From positions 1 through 5,038 of the forward strand of contig VBQB01000269.1 of the NCBI GenBank assembly GCA_005887855.1: a DNA stretch of 5,038 nt, read 5' to 3'. Each line of letters begins with the position of its first letter. Positions within the stretch are counted from its first letter, which is position 1. Positions 4,103-5,038 of the stretch are shown piece by piece. A program made the translations under genes and the position numbers. The notes beneath the pieces were generated by a model that saw only the letters and a list, made by a program, of their open reading frames with translations, was not told the DNA's origin and made no database searches. The DNA comes from Verrucomicrobiota bacterium (GTDB lineage Bacteria > Verrucomicrobiota > Verrucomicrobiae > Chthoniobacterales > UBA10450).

Positions 4103-5038
4103 ATGCTCGAGCCAAAAATCGTTACTCAGTCACAGGATCAGTTCGATCATCTCCAGAAGAAGCTCGTGCCGCTGTGGAAATCGATCGAGCGTTTCAATCA
4201 GGATCCGCAAACGATCGTCGTGGTGCCGTCGATATCCATCGAGGCGATCGGTGCGGGTGCAGTCATGCAAGCGTACGAAGAACGTTTCCTCTTCCTCTTG
4301 CTGCTACTGCGCCAGCCCAGCGCTCGACTGATCTACGTTACTTCGCGAGCGATTCTGCCAAGCATCATCGACTACTACCTCGCTCTCTTGCCGGGCATCA
4401 TCCCGAGTCACGCGCGTCGGCGCTTGTTTCTGCCTTCGCCGCTTGACGGTTCAGCGCGTCCGCTGAGCGACAAACTGCTCGAGCGGCCACGCCTGATCGA
4501 GCAGATACGTTCTTTAATAATCGATCCCGATCGCGCGCACCTTGTTCCTTTCAACACAACCCGCCGGGAGAAAGAATTGGCCCTCCGGCTGGGCATCCCG
4601 ATGTACGGCGCCGATCCCAAATTTTTCCCGCTGGGGACGAAGAGCGGATGCCGGAAACTTTTCCAGGATGAGGATGTCGCGCATCCTCTGGGTCAAGAGA
4701 ATCTCGGCAGCGAAGACACGCTGATCGAAGCCATCATGGAAATGCGGGCGAGCAAGCCTTCGATCAAACAGGTTCTGGTAAAGCTGAATGAGGGCGTATC
4801 TGGCGAAGGCAATGCTCTTGTCGATCTAGCCAACCTTCCAGCCCCGGGCGACTCGAAAGAGCGGAGCGCACTGAAAGACCGCCTGAGGTCTATGCAGTTC
4901 GAGTTAAAAGGAATTACCTACGACAGCTACATGGAGAAGTTGAAAGAGCGGAAAGGAATCGTTGAAGAGCGAATTGCGGGAGAGGAGTTTCGAAGCCCCA
5001 GCGTCCAGCTTCGTGTCACCCCACTGGGCGCGGTTGAA
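4103..5038 (+). CDS. PGM1-related peptide ligase-like ATP-grasp protein (partial, 3' end outside window)
   Basis: The frame is open from ATG 4103 to the window end (312 residues, no stop). I recognise it by pattern as the 'peptide ligase PGM1-related' ATP-grasp family, related to the pheganomycin ligase, which joins amino acids by ATP-dependent carboxylate-amine ligation. An N-terminal domain (about 1-150) has IVVVPSISIE, LLLLRQPSARLIYVTSRAILPSIIDYYLALLPGI and VPFNTT. Then GIPMYGADPKFFPLGTKSGCRKLF and VAHPLG lead into the ATP-grasp part, with QVLVKLNEGVSGEGNALVDL (likely ATP-binding Lys and Gly-rich loop) and IVEERIAGEEFRSPSVQLRVTPLG. The catalytic metal-binding C-terminal portion lies beyond the window. 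It starts 42 bp after the helicase stop in the same frame, probably co-transcribed. TTG 4097 is an alternative start. No Shine-Dalgarno is evident. The natural substrate is unknown. Confidence 0.87.
   Translation, partial: MLEPKIVTQSQDQFDHLQKKLVPLWKSIERFNQDPQTIVVVPSISIEAIGAGAVMQAYEERFLFLLLLLRQPSARLIYVTSRAILPSIIDYYLALLPGIIPSHARRRLFLPSPLDGSARPLSDKLLERPRLIEQIRSLIIDPDRAHLVPFNTTRREKELALRLGIPMYGADPKFFPLGTKSGCRKLFQDEDVAHPLGQENLGSEDTLIEAIMEMRASKPSIKQVLVKLNEGVSGEGNALVDLANLPAPGDSKERSALKDRLRSMQFELKGITYDSYMEKLKERKGIVEERIAGEEFRSPSVQLRVTPLGAVE

Noticed and set aside
4057..4446. TTG-initiated 129-codon frame overlapping the helicase stop
   Set aside because: It looks like translational coupling, but the overlapping frame from 4103 carries the conserved PGM1-like sequence and stays open to the window end.

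Overview
The window looks like a chromosomal housekeeping region of a bacterium, most likely a Verrucomicrobiota member (soil Chthoniobacterales-like). This is inferred from the RpoA N-terminus (a PIRYGRFEMPK lead-in to a strongly conserved alpha subunit), the L17 protein with a charged tail, the style of the intergenic repeats and the RhlE-like helicase sequence. No search was run, so the taxonomy is provisional.

Layout, left to right. Positions 1-234 hold no convincing gene but carry a long imperfect hairpin directly in front of rpoA. rpoA (235-1272) and rplQ (1309-1866) follow as a tight pair, the usual end of the alpha operon. L17 carries a roughly 67-residue Lys/Glu/Pro/Gln-rich C-terminal extension. 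After a 241-bp gap comes a 72-residue single-pass membrane protein of unknown function (2108-2326). It is preceded by a very good sigma-54 (-24/-12) promoter at 2063-2079. A hairpin at 2340-2369 lies between this gene and a convergent YfcE/MJ0936-type metallophosphoesterase (complement 2378-2818).

A 121-bp divergent spacer with dispersed-repeat-like sequence separates the phosphoesterase from a DEAD-box RNA helicase of the RhlE type (2940-4060). The helicase is broken. About 32-33 residues of the linker between its two RecA domains are missing and the reading frame changes, leaving an N-terminal fragment (2940-3620) and a C-terminal fragment (3533-4060). The last gene, starting at 4103 and running off the window end, encodes the N-terminal 312 residues of an ATP-grasp protein of the 'peptide ligase PGM1-related' type.

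The genes do not form one pathway. rpoA/rplQ are core transcription and translation, the helicase probably acts in RNA remodelling, and the phosphoesterase and PGM1-like ligase have unassigned substrates. The two items most worth following up are the sigma-54-driven small membrane protein and the interrupted helicase. No tRNA, rRNA, CRISPR array or insertion sequence was seen.
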